A DNA stretch of 64,000 bases, from NCBI GenBank assembly GCA_964019425.1, contig OZ025791.1, forward strand, positions 403,501-467,500. The letters are read 5' to 3'. Position numbers and translations under genes: made by a program. This DNA comes from Flectonema sp. DT1601. Its lineage: Eukaryota; Euglenozoa; Diplonemea; Diplonemida; Diplonemidae. Each line of letters begins with the position of its first letter. Positions within the stretch are counted from its first letter, which is position 1. The notes beneath the pieces were generated by a model that worked only from the letters and a program-made list of their open reading frames with translations, did no database searches and was not told the DNA's origin. This document shows, in pieces, positions 20,280 through 30,008 of the stretch.

Positions 20280-23036
20280 CTACTGAGGCGATAAGAGAAG
20301 AAAGACACACGCATGCGAACTGATGTTCGAGCGAGAGTAGCTATCGGTAGCCACAGGAAGGTCAGAGTGAGCCCAAAGGTCGCGGACTTTCATGGTTTTA
20401 CCAGCTGGGATTCCAACAACTTTCCAAGTCGCAGTGATGGTGTGCGATGCAGCCCCATTGTTCACCAGCAACACAGCAACATCTCCATTCGACATGTGCT
20501 TAGCCCACACCTGTACTGTATCAGTGCCTACCTTCGTAATCAATACATTCTTACCCTGAATCACATTGTTGAGACCCAAGTCTTGATTCACTGCAATCAC
20601 TTCCTTGTTCGTCAGAATCTCGAGCGTCTTGTTGTCGATGTGCACCAAGTCAGTACCCGCCAATAGAGGAGAAGACATAATACACCACAAGCTGAAGTGA
20701 GACAACTCCTCATCGTATGAAAGACCGACATCTCCAACCTCAAGCATGTCAGCATCGTTGAAGTGTCCTGGCTTGGCAATGGCTTGCATGGCATTATTTA
20801 ACTTTGCATTTCTCATCACAGAATCCCAGTTTGCTTGCACATCTCCACCTGTTCTCCACAAGTTGGCCATGTTTGGCACCCACTGACCACAAGCATTTGG
20901 ATCCTTACAATGTTCAACAGACTGAACGATGTACCTCTCAGTATTCTTGTAACAGGCTTCAAAGCGAGAATGGAACTTCATCCAAGAAGTCGAAGCGTTT
21001 AAATAGCCTTTTCCATCACACCTATCAATCTTCACGTAGTCAATACCCCAGTCACAGTAGGTATCAGCATCGATAACTTCCATTCCGTAAGAACCAGGTC
21101 TTCCTTGACATGTGAACTGCTTTCTCGCAGTGTACACTCCGAACTTCATTCCCTTCGAATGCGCATAGTCTGCAAGGTGCTTCATCCCCGACGGGAATCT
21201 CACAGGGTCGGGAATGATGGTTCCGTTCGCAGTTCTCCCCACCTGCCAGCAGTCGTCGATGTTCACGTACTCATACCCAGCCTCCTTCATCCCGTTGCTC
21301 ACCATCGCATCGATAACTTGCTTCACAGTGTTCTCATCGATGTTGCAGTGGTAGAAGTTCCACGAGTTGAATCCGAGAGGAGGTGACTGGATCGGCTGCT
21401 CTTTCAATCCAGGGAACGCCACCAACTTCTCCTCATCCGATGCTGACGTCACGTTCGCAACGAACGGACCCATCGGAAGGGAGTCGTTGTTGTACAACAC
21501 ACATTCAACAAAGTCAGACCAAGCGTACCTCACTTGGGAAACAGTACCCTGAACCTTCAGGGTGATCACGTCCGTCGAAGTGCTCACAGAAGACGCAGGA
21601 ACCATGTTCCAGTTCCCGTTCATCAACACTTCGAATGGAGGCATCTTCGCACAGCACAGAGTACATCCCGCACTGCTTCCGTTCACGTTCACTCCCTTCA
21701 CATCCTTCAGGGACATCCCACCACCAGAACCCTCGTCAACAGAAATCACAACTCCGCTGGCATCCTGAGCCACGCTCTTGAAGACAGGGCCAGTCCAGTA
21801 TGAGTGGTACGCCTTCAAATTTCCAACCGCACGTGCAGTCACTCGTCCCTGAATTCCAAAAGCAACGTGGTAAAGCGAGAGCGCCATTCTGCGAGACATC
21901 TCGTTCTTGTTTGGAGGATGGTCGACACCCCAAGCCGAAATCCCACCCATGTCGAGACCAACCGAAACTCCCGAAATGTCAGTCAACCCGTCGGTGTGTG
22001 GAATCGTCTCCGCCTCCGCCAATCGGATTTGAATTCTCCCAGTTGCCAGCTGCTCCTTCATCGGAGTTCCAGACACTACAGATGGTGGAAGCTGCTGAGT
22101 GACCCAAGCGAAGTCTCCCATTCTCTTTGCGTCTCTCCATGACTTGATCATTGCCTGGTACATACACGCGTAGTACGCAGTCTGGTCAACTCCTGCAATC
22201 TTCTCATCGGCATTTGCCTCTCCTTGGTACCAAATGGCTCCCCTGATAGACATCGCAGTGAAAGGGTTAATCATCGCATTGTACAGCACCTTGGCGGCGT
22301 TCTGTCCCTCCTCATGAGGGACAAGGTTCTTGTATTGCGGACAGGAATCGAATGCAGACTCCGGCATCCAGGACTCAACACGAGTGCCACTGACAGCTGA
22401 TTGAACAAGTCCAACTGGTGTGTTCGGATCAGTGGTACGTAAGCGAGTTAGTTCTCTGACAGTCAAGTAGCACGCCGCGGAGAAGTTCTTCAGGTAGCGA
22501 TATCCGTTGGCTCCAGCAGTTTTAGAGTCGACCCAAGCATTGCAAATACCGGCACTGCAACTTCCATTGCTGAGAACATCCAACGGAGTGCTGCTGTGGC
22601 TGACAGCAGTTTGGAAGAATCGAAACTGCTGGAAGTCGGCCAGAGTAGCCAGTTCTTCAGTCGCGTTCAGTACATTTTCCATCGGGAACACCATGTTCGA
22701 TTGACCACCACAGAAGAAAACGTCACCATAGGTAGTGTCTTGAATATTAATCTTATCTCCAGCTGTGTTCGATATTTCTATTTTAACATTACGAGAACTA
22801 CCAGGATTAATCATAATTACCCACTCGCCAGTAATATTATCAGCGCGGGTAAAATATTTTTTATTATCAACGGATATGAAAACATTACTTCCAATGTCGC
22901 TAATTCCATTTAAGAATGATCTCGCTCCGTATCTCTTGTTTGTTTGGAGAACCATTCCATCAGATATCCACTGAGGAAGTACTAACTTTGATGCAACAGT
23001 CGAGATTAGGCACAACAGTGCCAACAAGACCTTCAT
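20280..23036 (-). CDS. Secreted SIAE-like esterase / GH27 alpha-galactosidase fusion, copy 5
   Basis: This 918-residue copy is first in transcription order. Its N-terminal segment is distinctive (SNVFISVDNKKYFTRADNIT) and its GH27 cassette is the most divergent: RCDGKGYLN after the nucleophile, then SVEHCKDPNACGQW and VMRNAKLNNAMQ. Catalytic Ser and Asp residues are kept. The C-terminal block equals copy 3. The frame opens 39 codons further upstream, but the signal peptide begins at the ATG at 23036 (MKVLLALLCLISTVASK). An acceptor-like TTCAACTCAG (CAG at 23054-23056) lies between the two, so the long version is unlikely. Only about 110 bases separate it from the sirtuin-like gene. Confidence 0.85.
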   Translation of the reverse strand: MKVLLALLCLISTVASKLVLPQWISDGMVLQTNKRYGARSFLNGISDIGSNVFISVDNKKYFTRADNITGEWVIMINPGSSRNVKIEISNTAGDKINIQDTTYGDVFFCGGQSNMVFPMENVLNATEELATLADFQQFRFFQTAVSHSSTPLDVLSNGSCSAGICNAWVDSKTAGANGYRYLKNFSAACYLTVRELTRLRTTDPNTPVGLVQSAVSGTRVESWMPESAFDSCPQYKNLVPHEEGQNAAKVLYNAMINPFTAMSIRGAIWYQGEANADEKIAGVDQTAYYACMYQAMIKSWRDAKRMGDFAWVTQQLPPSVVSGTPMKEQLATGRIQIRLAEAETIPHTDGLTDISGVSVGLDMGGISAWGVDHPPNKNEMSRRMALSLYHVAFGIQGRVTARAVGNLKAYHSYWTGPVFKSVAQDASGVVISVDEGSGGGMSLKDVKGVNVNGSSAGCTLCCAKMPPFEVLMNGNWNMVPASSVSTSTDVITLKVQGTVSQVRYAWSDFVECVLYNNDSLPMGPFVANVTSASDEEKLVAFPGLKEQPIQSPPLGFNSWNFYHCNIDENTVKQVIDAMVSNGMKEAGYEYVNIDDCWQVGRTANGTIIPDPVRFPSGMKHLADYAHSKGMKFGVYTARKQFTCQGRPGSYGMEVIDADTYCDWGIDYVKIDRCDGKGYLNASTSWMKFHSRFEACYKNTERYIVQSVEHCKDPNACGQWVPNMANLWRTGGDVQANWDSVMRNAKLNNAMQAIAKPGHFNDADMLEVGDVGLSYDEELSHFSLWCIMSSPLLAGTDLVHIDNKTLEILTNKEVIAVNQDLGLNNVIQGKNVLITKVGTDTVQVWAKHMSNGDVAVLLVNNGAASHTITATWKVVGIPAGKTMKVRDLWAHSDLPVATDSYSRSNISSHACVFLLLSPQ

Positions 23037-23149
23037 TGTTGTGGTATAAGTACCTGAGTTGAATAGAGTGTAAGAATTGCTTACAACAGTTACAATAATA
23101 AACAAATTGAACACACAAGTGTAATTAGTAATGTGATAATATTGGTTAC

Positions 23150-24166
23150 TCATATCAGATCATCTATCTTTTTAAGAGCTTCACAAGCAGGCAATGAAAT
23201 ACCGATTGATTTCTTAATGTTCATGGGAGGCCATGATTCTGTTTCATTACTGTTAATTCGTATAAAGGAAGTTTCAATTTTAAAGTCAATAAGGTCATCT
23301 GCTAGTGTTTCAGCTTCTTCTCGTGCAGTTGGGACGGATGTTCCGCAACCAATTTCGAGAATTAAAAGTTTTAATGGTTTTGACGTGTCTTCTAAAGACA
23401 TCCTCCACGTCATGTATCCCATGGCTCTGAATGATGAATCAATACAAGTCTCAACTCCCAAATCAATAATATTTGGTATCGCTCTACTACCACAATGTGG
23501 ACATTGCGGAAATCCTTTTTCATTAAAAACACTTTTTTCAATTTCAATGGATGAACTAGCCTCACTTTTTCCATATTTAATTTCAGAATGATATGTCTCA
23601 AAAACCAACACTTTAGAACTGGTACTGACTGCAGTTGGATCACCCTTGTATGTTAAGGAAACAGGATTTATTGTAAATTTGAATCCCTTTGGAAGGGTCC
23701 AGATGCTAACCCCTCCACTACATTTATTACCTTTAATGCATTGCCAATGTGATATATTGCCATGAGCTTCAGAATGGTCTTCGAAAACACTACTGACCAC
23801 ACCATCTATTGCTTGGCTGTACAGATAGAAGCTCGGTAGTCTTCCTTCTATGCTTGATAAGACTTCTTTGGAGTTTACACGGTGTTGCCATTTTTTTAGA
23901 ATTTCGATACCGTTGTGGGGAGTAGCCTCCGCCGCTAAGTTGTAAATCCTTCCCCAATAGCCGTAGAATAATTCTGGATTTTCTATTGCTAGTGATGGAG
24001 TAAAGTCAGATCCTCTGTACATACATAACTCTTCATACATAGTTCCTGTACATGTGTCTACCCCGCAAGGTACTCCGCATTCAACACTGTTGCCGCTTCC
24101 GTTAACGAGAAGTATTACGTCGGCTTCGCGGACAATTGTCGCAGCAGATGCTATTGAATCTTCCAT
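23150..24166 (-). CDS. Divergent sirtuin (Sir2-like) with altered NAD pocket
   Basis: The 338-residue protein has Sir2 landmarks in order. They are a Rossmann-start VNGSGNSVECGVPCG (residues 21-35, in place of the usual GAGxS...GIPDFRG), SQAIDG (117-122, for TQNIDG), the catalytic histidine in AHGNISHWQC (His135), zinc-ligand candidates Cys143/Cys149 and CPHC (222-225), and LEIGCGTSVPTARE (270-283, for the typical VEIGTSLxVxP strand). The Phe-Arg after the first loop and the Asn of the QNID motif are missing, so NAD chemistry may be altered. It could be a weak deacylase, an ADP-ribosyltransferase or a binding-only protein. The acceptor-like CATTATCATCAG (CAG at 24176-24178) is 9 nt upstream of the ATG. 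Confidence 0.7.
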   Translation of the reverse strand: MEDSIASAATIVREADVILLVNGSGNSVECGVPCGVDTCTGTMYEELCMYRGSDFTPSLAIENPELFYGYWGRIYNLAAEATPHNGIEILKKWQHRVNSKEVLSSIEGRLPSFYLYSQAIDGVVSSVFEDHSEAHGNISHWQCIKGNKCSGGVSIWTLPKGFKFTINPVSLTYKGDPTAVSTSSKVLVFETYHSEIKYGKSEASSSIEIEKSVFNEKGFPQCPHCGSRAIPNIIDLGVETCIDSSFRAMGYMTWRMSLEDTSKPLKLLILEIGCGTSVPTAREEAETLADDLIDFKIETSFIRINSNETESWPPMNIKKSIGISLPACEALKKIDDLI

Positions 24167-24274
24167 ATTAGTGTGCTGATGATAATGAACAGTAAACAGT
24201 TATATTATTACTACGTCATCTTTAATATAACTAAAGGTAAACAACTTACATCTGAGTACATGTTTAGGTTCTGT

Positions 24275-26239
24275 TTAAGTCCTAGGCAGGGACTTATTCT
24301 TATTCTCATAAGCCAACAACATGAAAGTGTTAAGAGAATGAATAGCAGCAGCTCCTTCAGGGAAGGTATCAAGTCTTCGAAGAACAGCAACACACGTAAC
24401 TTGAACAGCATCAGAAGAATGAAACAAACCAATAGCAACAGGGAACAGACCTCCACCTTGAAGTGGAAGCATTGATAAAAGAAGAAGCATGTCAGGGACA
24501 TCTCTAATCAGACGATAAAGAGATTGAAATACTAACAGCGAATCATCTGAACAAAGTTTTGTTCCACTACGCAGTCTGTGTAATATAACTTTTAGATCTT
24601 TAGCTTTTTGAGAATCTGGTGGGAGAAATTTTAACATATTTCCTGATCTCCATCTGCGGATTCTCTGGGAGTTTGCTTCCCACAATTGTTGAAGCTCCTG
24701 ATCTCCAGAAATGTCTTTAAAAACACCCGTTGCCATGTCAGATATTTTTGTAACATACGATCGAATGTGATATCTCAACGCTCTCTCTGAATCATCTCCA
24801 CTTTGTTTATGTTGAACAAGACTTTGAAGCTTTGATACTAAATTACTATCAGCTGATGCGTGTCCAGGATCGGATACCGCAATTGGTTTGTTTTCGGCGT
24901 TGGGTTTCACTCCTTGTGGTGTTCCAGCACCGATTTTAATTTTACCAGAGTCGACAGAACATAATACATCCCACCATTCTGGGTGGTGTTCAAACATTGG
25001 ATTTGTAGCTCCAACGATACATCCATTCTGAAGAGTTGTCCAATAATGCATACATGTGAGTGATGTATAAGGAAATGTTTTAGCTAACAATCCACCAGTA
25101 CATGGGGATACTAAACTTGCTGCTGCTAGTACGACTGAGCAGATGTCAGCTGCTGACTTTTGATAAGTTAAAAATACAACTCTCAAACCCGACATGATTG
25201 AGTTTAAGATAGTTGTGATTCCTTCTTTAAAGATATCCAACAACATCGCTACTGATCCTTGTGACAATACAGTATCATAGTCAACGCAATGGGGGATTTT
25301 AATGTTATATTGTTGGTCTTTTATTTTTATTTCAGTTTTGTATGTAACTTTTGTTTCTTTTAACAACACATCCCTCCATACTCTGCATCTCAGGGGGTCT
25401 ATTGCTTCTGGAGTGAGAGTGTTAAGATGTAGCTGAGTTGAATTGTTGATTGTTTCGTATAAATTTTGTATTAATTTCTGTTGTTCAACAGGATCTGAAC
25501 CTTCTTTGTGATTAAGACACTGTTCTAATGTGTCTTGGAGTAGTTGTTCAAAACACATTAAATATTTAGCATCATGGCATCCAATAGAAATACCTTTGAC
25601 GATTGCTCCTCTTCGAACAGAAGAATCCCGTCTATTTCTAACTTTATTCATACAATATAACAATGAGTCACTTTCTACAGGTACTGGTGCGTTACCATCT
25701 TCCAATACCCAGTTTTTCAAAATTACGCTGTGGTCTTTCTCAACACATAGTAGTAAATCATATCCTGAACCAGTATTGCCTAATACATAGTATTCTGGTT
25801 CATCAATAAGTGTCGTAAAACCATCAGGTTGATCACACTGTGTGAGTGATATGTCAGACTTTGTAGTAATTGGTATTGATTGTTTGGTTTCTCCTTCTTT
25901 ATTCTTGGTGAATAACTCACCTTTGTTTTTTGTTACGACTTGCTCATCTTGCAGTAGAGTCCAAGGGTTCTCAGCTGCTGTGTTAGTATTTTGTCTGTAA
26001 ATTTCAACAGAAATTCCCTCAGTTGTGGTTGTTTTGTAAAGAGAGCTCTCTCGATTCATAAAAAAGATTGTTCGCATGTCATCATATCCTTCACATCTAT
26101 CTGGAAGCATCTGCTCACAAAGGTAAGACACATCAACATTTTTTCTATTTGGATAACGAACACGAACAACAGCACCAGTATCTATGTCGAATTCTGCGAG
26201 GGCAATAAAATTCACAATGGAATTTCCATCTCCCGACAT
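24275..26239 (-). CDS. Afi1-like DENN protein (Spa/stabilization-of-polarity-axis domain)
   Basis: The 654-residue protein starts FIALAEFDIDTGAVVRVRYP (residues 11-30), with YLCEQMLPDRCEGYDDMRTI next. This matches the Arf3-docking longin-like domain of Afi1 and related DENN proteins. The central part (about 305-425) has IPHCVDYDTVLSQGSVAMLL, a helix with LNSIMSGLRVVFLTYQKSA and NPMFEHHPEWWDVLCSVDSG, typical of the 'stabilization of polarity axis' region. Such proteins act as Rab/Arf regulators or effectors in polarised vesicle traffic; the GTPase partner here is unknown. A Leu-rich C-terminus (about 560-640) could be an interaction domain. The acceptor TTTTCAATCAG (CAG at 26260-26262) lies 20 nt upstream. 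Only 108 bp separate its stop from the sirtuin-like ATG. Confidence 0.75.
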   Translation of the reverse strand: MSGDGNSIVNFIALAEFDIDTGAVVRVRYPNRKNVDVSYLCEQMLPDRCEGYDDMRTIFFMNRESSLYKTTTTEGISVEIYRQNTNTAAENPWTLLQDEQVVTKNKGELFTKNKEGETKQSIPITTKSDISLTQCDQPDGFTTLIDEPEYYVLGNTGSGYDLLLCVEKDHSVILKNWVLEDGNAPVPVESDSLLYCMNKVRNRRDSSVRRGAIVKGISIGCHDAKYLMCFEQLLQDTLEQCLNHKEGSDPVEQQKLIQNLYETINNSTQLHLNTLTPEAIDPLRCRVWRDVLLKETKVTYKTEIKIKDQQYNIKIPHCVDYDTVLSQGSVAMLLDIFKEGITTILNSIMSGLRVVFLTYQKSAADICSVVLAAASLVSPCTGGLLAKTFPYTSLTCMHYWTTLQNGCIVGATNPMFEHHPEWWDVLCSVDSGKIKIGAGTPQGVKPNAENKPIAVSDPGHASADSNLVSKLQSLVQHKQSGDDSERALRYHIRSYVTKISDMATGVFKDISGDQELQQLWEANSQRIRRWRSGNMLKFLPPDSQKAKDLKVILHRLRSGTKLCSDDSLLVFQSLYRLIRDVPDMLLLLSMLPLQGGGLFPVAIGLFHSSDAVQVTCVAVLRRLDTFPEGAAAIHSLNTFMLLAYENKNKSLPRT

Positions 26240-26714
26240 ATTCGTTTTTTAACAAAACACTGATTGAAAAAAAAATATATATAATTTTTTAAGACAAAGC
26301 AGATGCATTCACCATTCTTATTTAACTCACCCATCACATTGCTAAGTCCTTTTTGAATCAAACTTACTTCACAAAGGGAACAAACAACACGGCGGTCCGT
26401 AGTTAAAATGATTTTTTGATGATGCCAAACAGGTGTTAAGAAGGAACTAAGAAATACATAACTAACTTGCTAAGTGTTTTGAAAACTTGAATTGACACTT
26501 AAATCACAAAAAAGCTTTTTTATCATTGTATTTTTAAAAAAGAAAAAAAAAAAAGATTACTTCGAGCTTTTTTTCCTCGCAAAAATAGAATGAAGAAGCC
26601 CACCGAGATTAAATCTGACGTGATGAACATTTCGATAGATCGAGTTCCTTCCTTTAGGATTTACACAGAAAAAATTTTAATTTTTTCTGCGAGCGAGAAC
26701 AATGGTTGTCGAAA
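26240..26714. other. Intergenic, MATE to Afi1-like
   Basis: AT-rich, with a purine-rich run near 26535-26555. It contains the acceptor for the Afi1-like gene. Nothing else was recognised. Confidence 0.5.
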
Positions 26715-28136
26715 TCAAACGTCGCATTCGTGACGGGGTTTTACTTCTCCTAAATTGATGTACACGAGACTCGAAGATGTAATAATTAAATTAACACAAC
26801 AACCAAGAATCATACCCGTCCAGAACCCGTGGACTCCCATGTCACAATAAAATCCGAGATAAAGTCCGAAAGGGACACCACAAATCCAATAAGCGATTGT
26901 AGTACAATAGAATGAAACCTCTTGAAGACCTGCTCCACACATAGCACCGTTTAGAACAGCTTGTAAAGTAGTTAAAACATAAAACCTACTAACAGGAATC
27001 ATTAATGACGACGTCAGAATCACAGTTGCTGGATCTTCAGAATACCCAACCAACCACTGTGACAGCTCATCCTTATAAATAACAATACTGTAAGAGGCTA
27101 CTGTTGATATACAAAGTGCAATTAACAGGTGTAGAAGGACTGTTTGCTTTGCTCTTTTTGGGTACTTTGATCCTAACCAGTGGCCTACTCTAACAGTACA
27201 GGATATACATAGAGCGTATGAAACTTGATACAATACTGTTAGTAGAGTATTGGTTACAGCATTTGCTGTGAGTTGAGTCCTATTAAGACGTCCAGCAGCA
27301 ATCACTAAGACTTCACTTGACCACCACTCAGCCATCATTGCAAGCATAGCGGGTAGTGCTAACCTCGCATAAGATTTCAACTTCTGCAGTGAAGGCAACA
27401 TAGGAACTTGATTAATTGGACCTAACTCTCTACTCAATACAATCGCAAATATCGCAAACAGTAAACCCATACTCAGGGGTGGACTGTTCTGGGGAGAGAC
27501 AACTTTTCCCACAACCCGAAGTAGTCCAAATAATAAAAATATACCACTTCCACATATCAGAGCACCAGGCCAAGGACGTAATAACGACTCAAGCATACGT
27601 CTATACGATATGAAAATAGCGTAGAATGGAAATGTTAAGGTGGAGAGAAGCAGGTAAGTTACGGCGTCGGTGCTGACTACCGGGTCTTGACCGATGCTGT
27701 CGAGAAAAGCAGGCAGCAGTGGAACAAGTGAAAGAGGAACTAATGTCCATAAAACATGTGTGAGTAATGCTGCATTCATGAAGTCTTCAGGAACACCAAC
27801 ACCTCCTATTTGTGAAGCACCGTGAGCTTGTGATGCTAAAGTTGTTAACGCAGTTGATAAACCTGAAATAGCAGCCCATCCCATTATTGTTGTTAAACTC
27901 ATCCCAAGTGTTACTCCTGCCAAGTGTTGTGGTGCTTCTCTATTCACATAATTCATCGATATCAAGTTCATTGAGTATTGTCCAAACCCTCTCACAATTA
28001 AAGGTCCCGTTATTGCAACTACTAAAGGTCCCTCTTTTAAAATAAACTTCCCAATATTACCAGTCGTTGGAAGCTGATTGCTACGCGAACTGCTTGGGGA
28101 TCCAACTCCCCCAAGGAGTGGATCACATTCTCCCAT
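26715..28136 (-). CDS. MATE-family multidrug/toxin extrusion transporter
   Basis: The 473-residue protein has about 12 predicted membrane segments in two similar halves, the usual MATE length. Family features include an N-terminal half with GLSTALTTLASQAHGASQIG (the conserved AL-T--SQA-GA block) and a second-half counterpart LYQVSYALCISCTVRVGHWL followed by GSKYPKRAKQ, equivalent to the S-RV-N-LG-G-P--A block. The short N-terminus (MGECDPLLGGVGSP) is cytosolic and may carry an acidic sorting signal. MATE proteins export cationic compounds in exchange for H+ or Na+; the substrate cannot be read from sequence. The acceptor TTTGCACAG (28152-28154) is 15 nt upstream of the ATG. Confidence 0.85.
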   Translation of the reverse strand: MGECDPLLGGVGSPSSSRSNQLPTTGNIGKFILKEGPLVVAITGPLIVRGFGQYSMNLISMNYVNREAPQHLAGVTLGMSLTTIMGWAAISGLSTALTTLASQAHGASQIGGVGVPEDFMNAALLTHVLWTLVPLSLVPLLPAFLDSIGQDPVVSTDAVTYLLLSTLTFPFYAIFISYRRMLESLLRPWPGALICGSGIFLLFGLLRVVGKVVSPQNSPPLSMGLLFAIFAIVLSRELGPINQVPMLPSLQKLKSYARLALPAMLAMMAEWWSSEVLVIAAGRLNRTQLTANAVTNTLLTVLYQVSYALCISCTVRVGHWLGSKYPKRAKQTVLLHLLIALCISTVASYSIVIYKDELSQWLVGYSEDPATVILTSSLMIPVSRFYVLTTLQAVLNGAMCGAGLQEVSFYCTTIAYWICGVPFGLYLGFYCDMGVHGFWTGMILGCCVNLIITSSSLVYINLGEVKPRHECDV

Positions 28137-28406
28137 ACTTTATGAGAGACGCTGTGCAAATAATAATTATAATAAAAACAAACTAACTAACATTGGGCTT
28201 GGGGTCATAGAGGATATGCCTGACAAGAAAGGAATATGAATATTGCTGTTTGAATCTTCAAAGCACTCCAGCTAAACGAATACTAATAAAAGAGATGACG
28301 AATACAATAAATATGTAAACAGATACTCAAGTACAGATACTAATACAATACAGGTGGTTGCAAAAGCGCTGGTAGCGCTTGTGAAATCGCTTTTTTATAA
28401 CAGGAA

Positions 28407-30008
28407 TTACACAGTGCCTCCACGGACCCCAGTACGGGGAACTGTACCCGGAGATGTGTTGTTGGCAGCAGTGTTTTTTACAGAATTCATAGCAGCACCC
28501 TGAATCAAATGGTGACCACCACTAACATGAGCAGATTGTGGTGAAGGTGAAGCGTTTACAGAATTGTAAGCTGCTGCAGGGTTTTGTTTGAAGTATTCTT
28601 CCCAAGTAAGACCACTTTCCCGAACAGCTGCAGTATGATGAGAACTTCCAGGTCCTTGTGAACGACGGGGTGTACCCACAACTGATACAGCCGCTTTATT
28701 AATTCTCACAGCTGAACACAAGACTCTACTGAGAGTATCGTACTCTGGAACTCGATTGCAATGAAACTGAACGACTCTGTCTCTGAAGGTCAGAACCATA
28801 CAACCATTTAACATATATTTAACTCTTTTTGGTCGATTTGGATCTCGATCATCAATCACAGCACCAAACAGATCATCACCATCACGATATTCAGCGAATG
28901 CCGGATCTGTTGATGCTCCCACTCCGGCTTTGAAAGAACGCAATTCGTTTAGTGGGCACATGTCTGCGTAGTCTCCCTCAAGAGTTGGGGAATTGAACCA
29001 AATTAACCAAGGGAATAGTCTTCTGTGTTTATCAACAAAGGGCATCACATTCATCCATTTACGTTGTGGACCAGCTCGTAGACCGTAACGAGTCAGTGGA
29101 ACGAGGATGCTGCCAAGAGCAGTCCAGTCGTCACATAATCGCTGATCAGAAAGCCACGGTTCCATAGCTGCTGGGTCGTCTATCCCACGAAGGAAGAAAA
29201 GTTGTTTTATGAAGTCGGCACCAGTACAATTTCGAGGGTCATGTGTAGGAGCAACAGCAAGAGAACCAACTGCTGATTGCCTATCTGAAAGTCTATCAGA
29301 CATCTGGTCCATTGTCATTGCTGGCTCATCAACTGGTGGTGATAGTGGGACTGGATCAATATGTCTCTCAACGGGTGTTGGAGTTTTCTTTGGAACTACA
29401 TTTCTCTCAACAGGTTTATCGTATAACCTCCTATCCCATTCTGGATGTGGAGGTGTTCTCTGACCATGCCACACAGGTTGTACAACTCTCAAACTCATCG
29501 AGTGAGCGTCCATATTCGACATATCAACAACTCGATTTGCTGAAATAGTTGCTGGTGGTACACTAACTCTTGGGGCTAGCCATGGTTCAGGTGCAGGAGT
29601 TCGAGTAGCTCTACTTGGACTTGCTGGAGGAGTAATAATTCGAGGAGAAGTTACCTTATGATACCCTGGACTTGGACTTTCATACTTTGGTTGGTAGGCT
29701 GGAAGGATAATTGGCGCAGGGTCGGCAGCAGTTGGAGACATTCGTTTTCTTGCTCTTTCGAATAAGGGCCGGAGCTCAATTCTTGCACTGTCAGGGCTGG
29801 GGGATCTCCTTCCACTACCAAAAGCTCTGGTTACCATGATAGGAGTGATAGGTGATGCCATCTGTGGTGTAGACATCCCACCTAAACGTTCATACGCACC
29901 TGATCTTCTCGGATCTGAACGAATTTCACGTGAGCTCCGCATGTCTGCTCTATGAATGCGGTCCGGTGATGGAGATAACCTCATTCGAGGAAACTTATCC
30001 TCCTCCAT
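28407..30008 (-). CDS. Hypothetical protein, Pro/Ser/Arg-rich N-terminus
   Basis: This 533-residue protein is not recognised. Residues 1-240 are low-complexity, rich in Ser-Pro pairs (RLSPSPDR, SPSPGYHK, RIITPPASP), and look like an intrinsically disordered, heavily phosphorylated region. Residues about 255-440 are well-mixed and likely folded, including DFIKQLFFLRGIDDPAAMEP, RKWMNVMPFVDKHRRLFPWL and a beta-rich segment KYMLNGCMVLTFRDRVVQFH. The C-terminus is again Ser/Asn-rich. The layout is reminiscent of cytoskeletal or cell-cycle scaffold proteins, but that is a guess. An acceptor-like AAG (ending at 30036) precedes the ATG by 27 nt. Confidence 0.6.
   Translation of the reverse strand: MEEDKFPRMRLSPSPDRIHRADMRSSREIRSDPRRSGAYERLGGMSTPQMASPITPIMVTRAFGSGRRSPSPDSARIELRPLFERARKRMSPTAADPAPIILPAYQPKYESPSPGYHKVTSPRIITPPASPSRATRTPAPEPWLAPRVSVPPATISANRVVDMSNMDAHSMSLRVVQPVWHGQRTPPHPEWDRRLYDKPVERNVVPKKTPTPVERHIDPVPLSPPVDEPAMTMDQMSDRLSDRQSAVGSLAVAPTHDPRNCTGADFIKQLFFLRGIDDPAAMEPWLSDQRLCDDWTALGSILVPLTRYGLRAGPQRKWMNVMPFVDKHRRLFPWLIWFNSPTLEGDYADMCPLNELRSFKAGVGASTDPAFAEYRDGDDLFGAVIDDRDPNRPKRVKYMLNGCMVLTFRDRVVQFHCNRVPEYDTLSRVLCSAVRINKAAVSVVGTPRRSQGPGSSHHTAAVRESGLTWEEYFKQNPAAAYNSVNASPSPQSAHVSGGHHLIQGAAMNSVKNTAANNTSPGTVPRTGVRGGTV

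Larger units (their letters stand above)
6550..23036 (-). repeat. Tandem array of five esterase-GH27 genes
   Basis: Five head-to-tail copies have coding spans 6550-9315, 10018-12777, 13615-16374, 17049-19799 and 20280-23036. Spacers of about 480-840 bp separate them. The coding DNA is near-identical through the centre (for example, long runs match base for base around 8000-8500 and its counterparts). The spacers show no obvious relationship beyond a few bases at their edges; copies 4 and 5 share about ten bases past the stop and about ten around the ATG. All five frames are intact, with the same signal peptide and the same catalytic residues. Confidence 0.95.

Noticed and set aside
7033-22167. 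Many plus-strand frames of 60-207 codons inside the galactosidase array, repeated in every copy
   Set aside because: They are antisense shadows. Their repetition follows from near-identical coding DNA, and they have no acceptor-like context or plausible composition.
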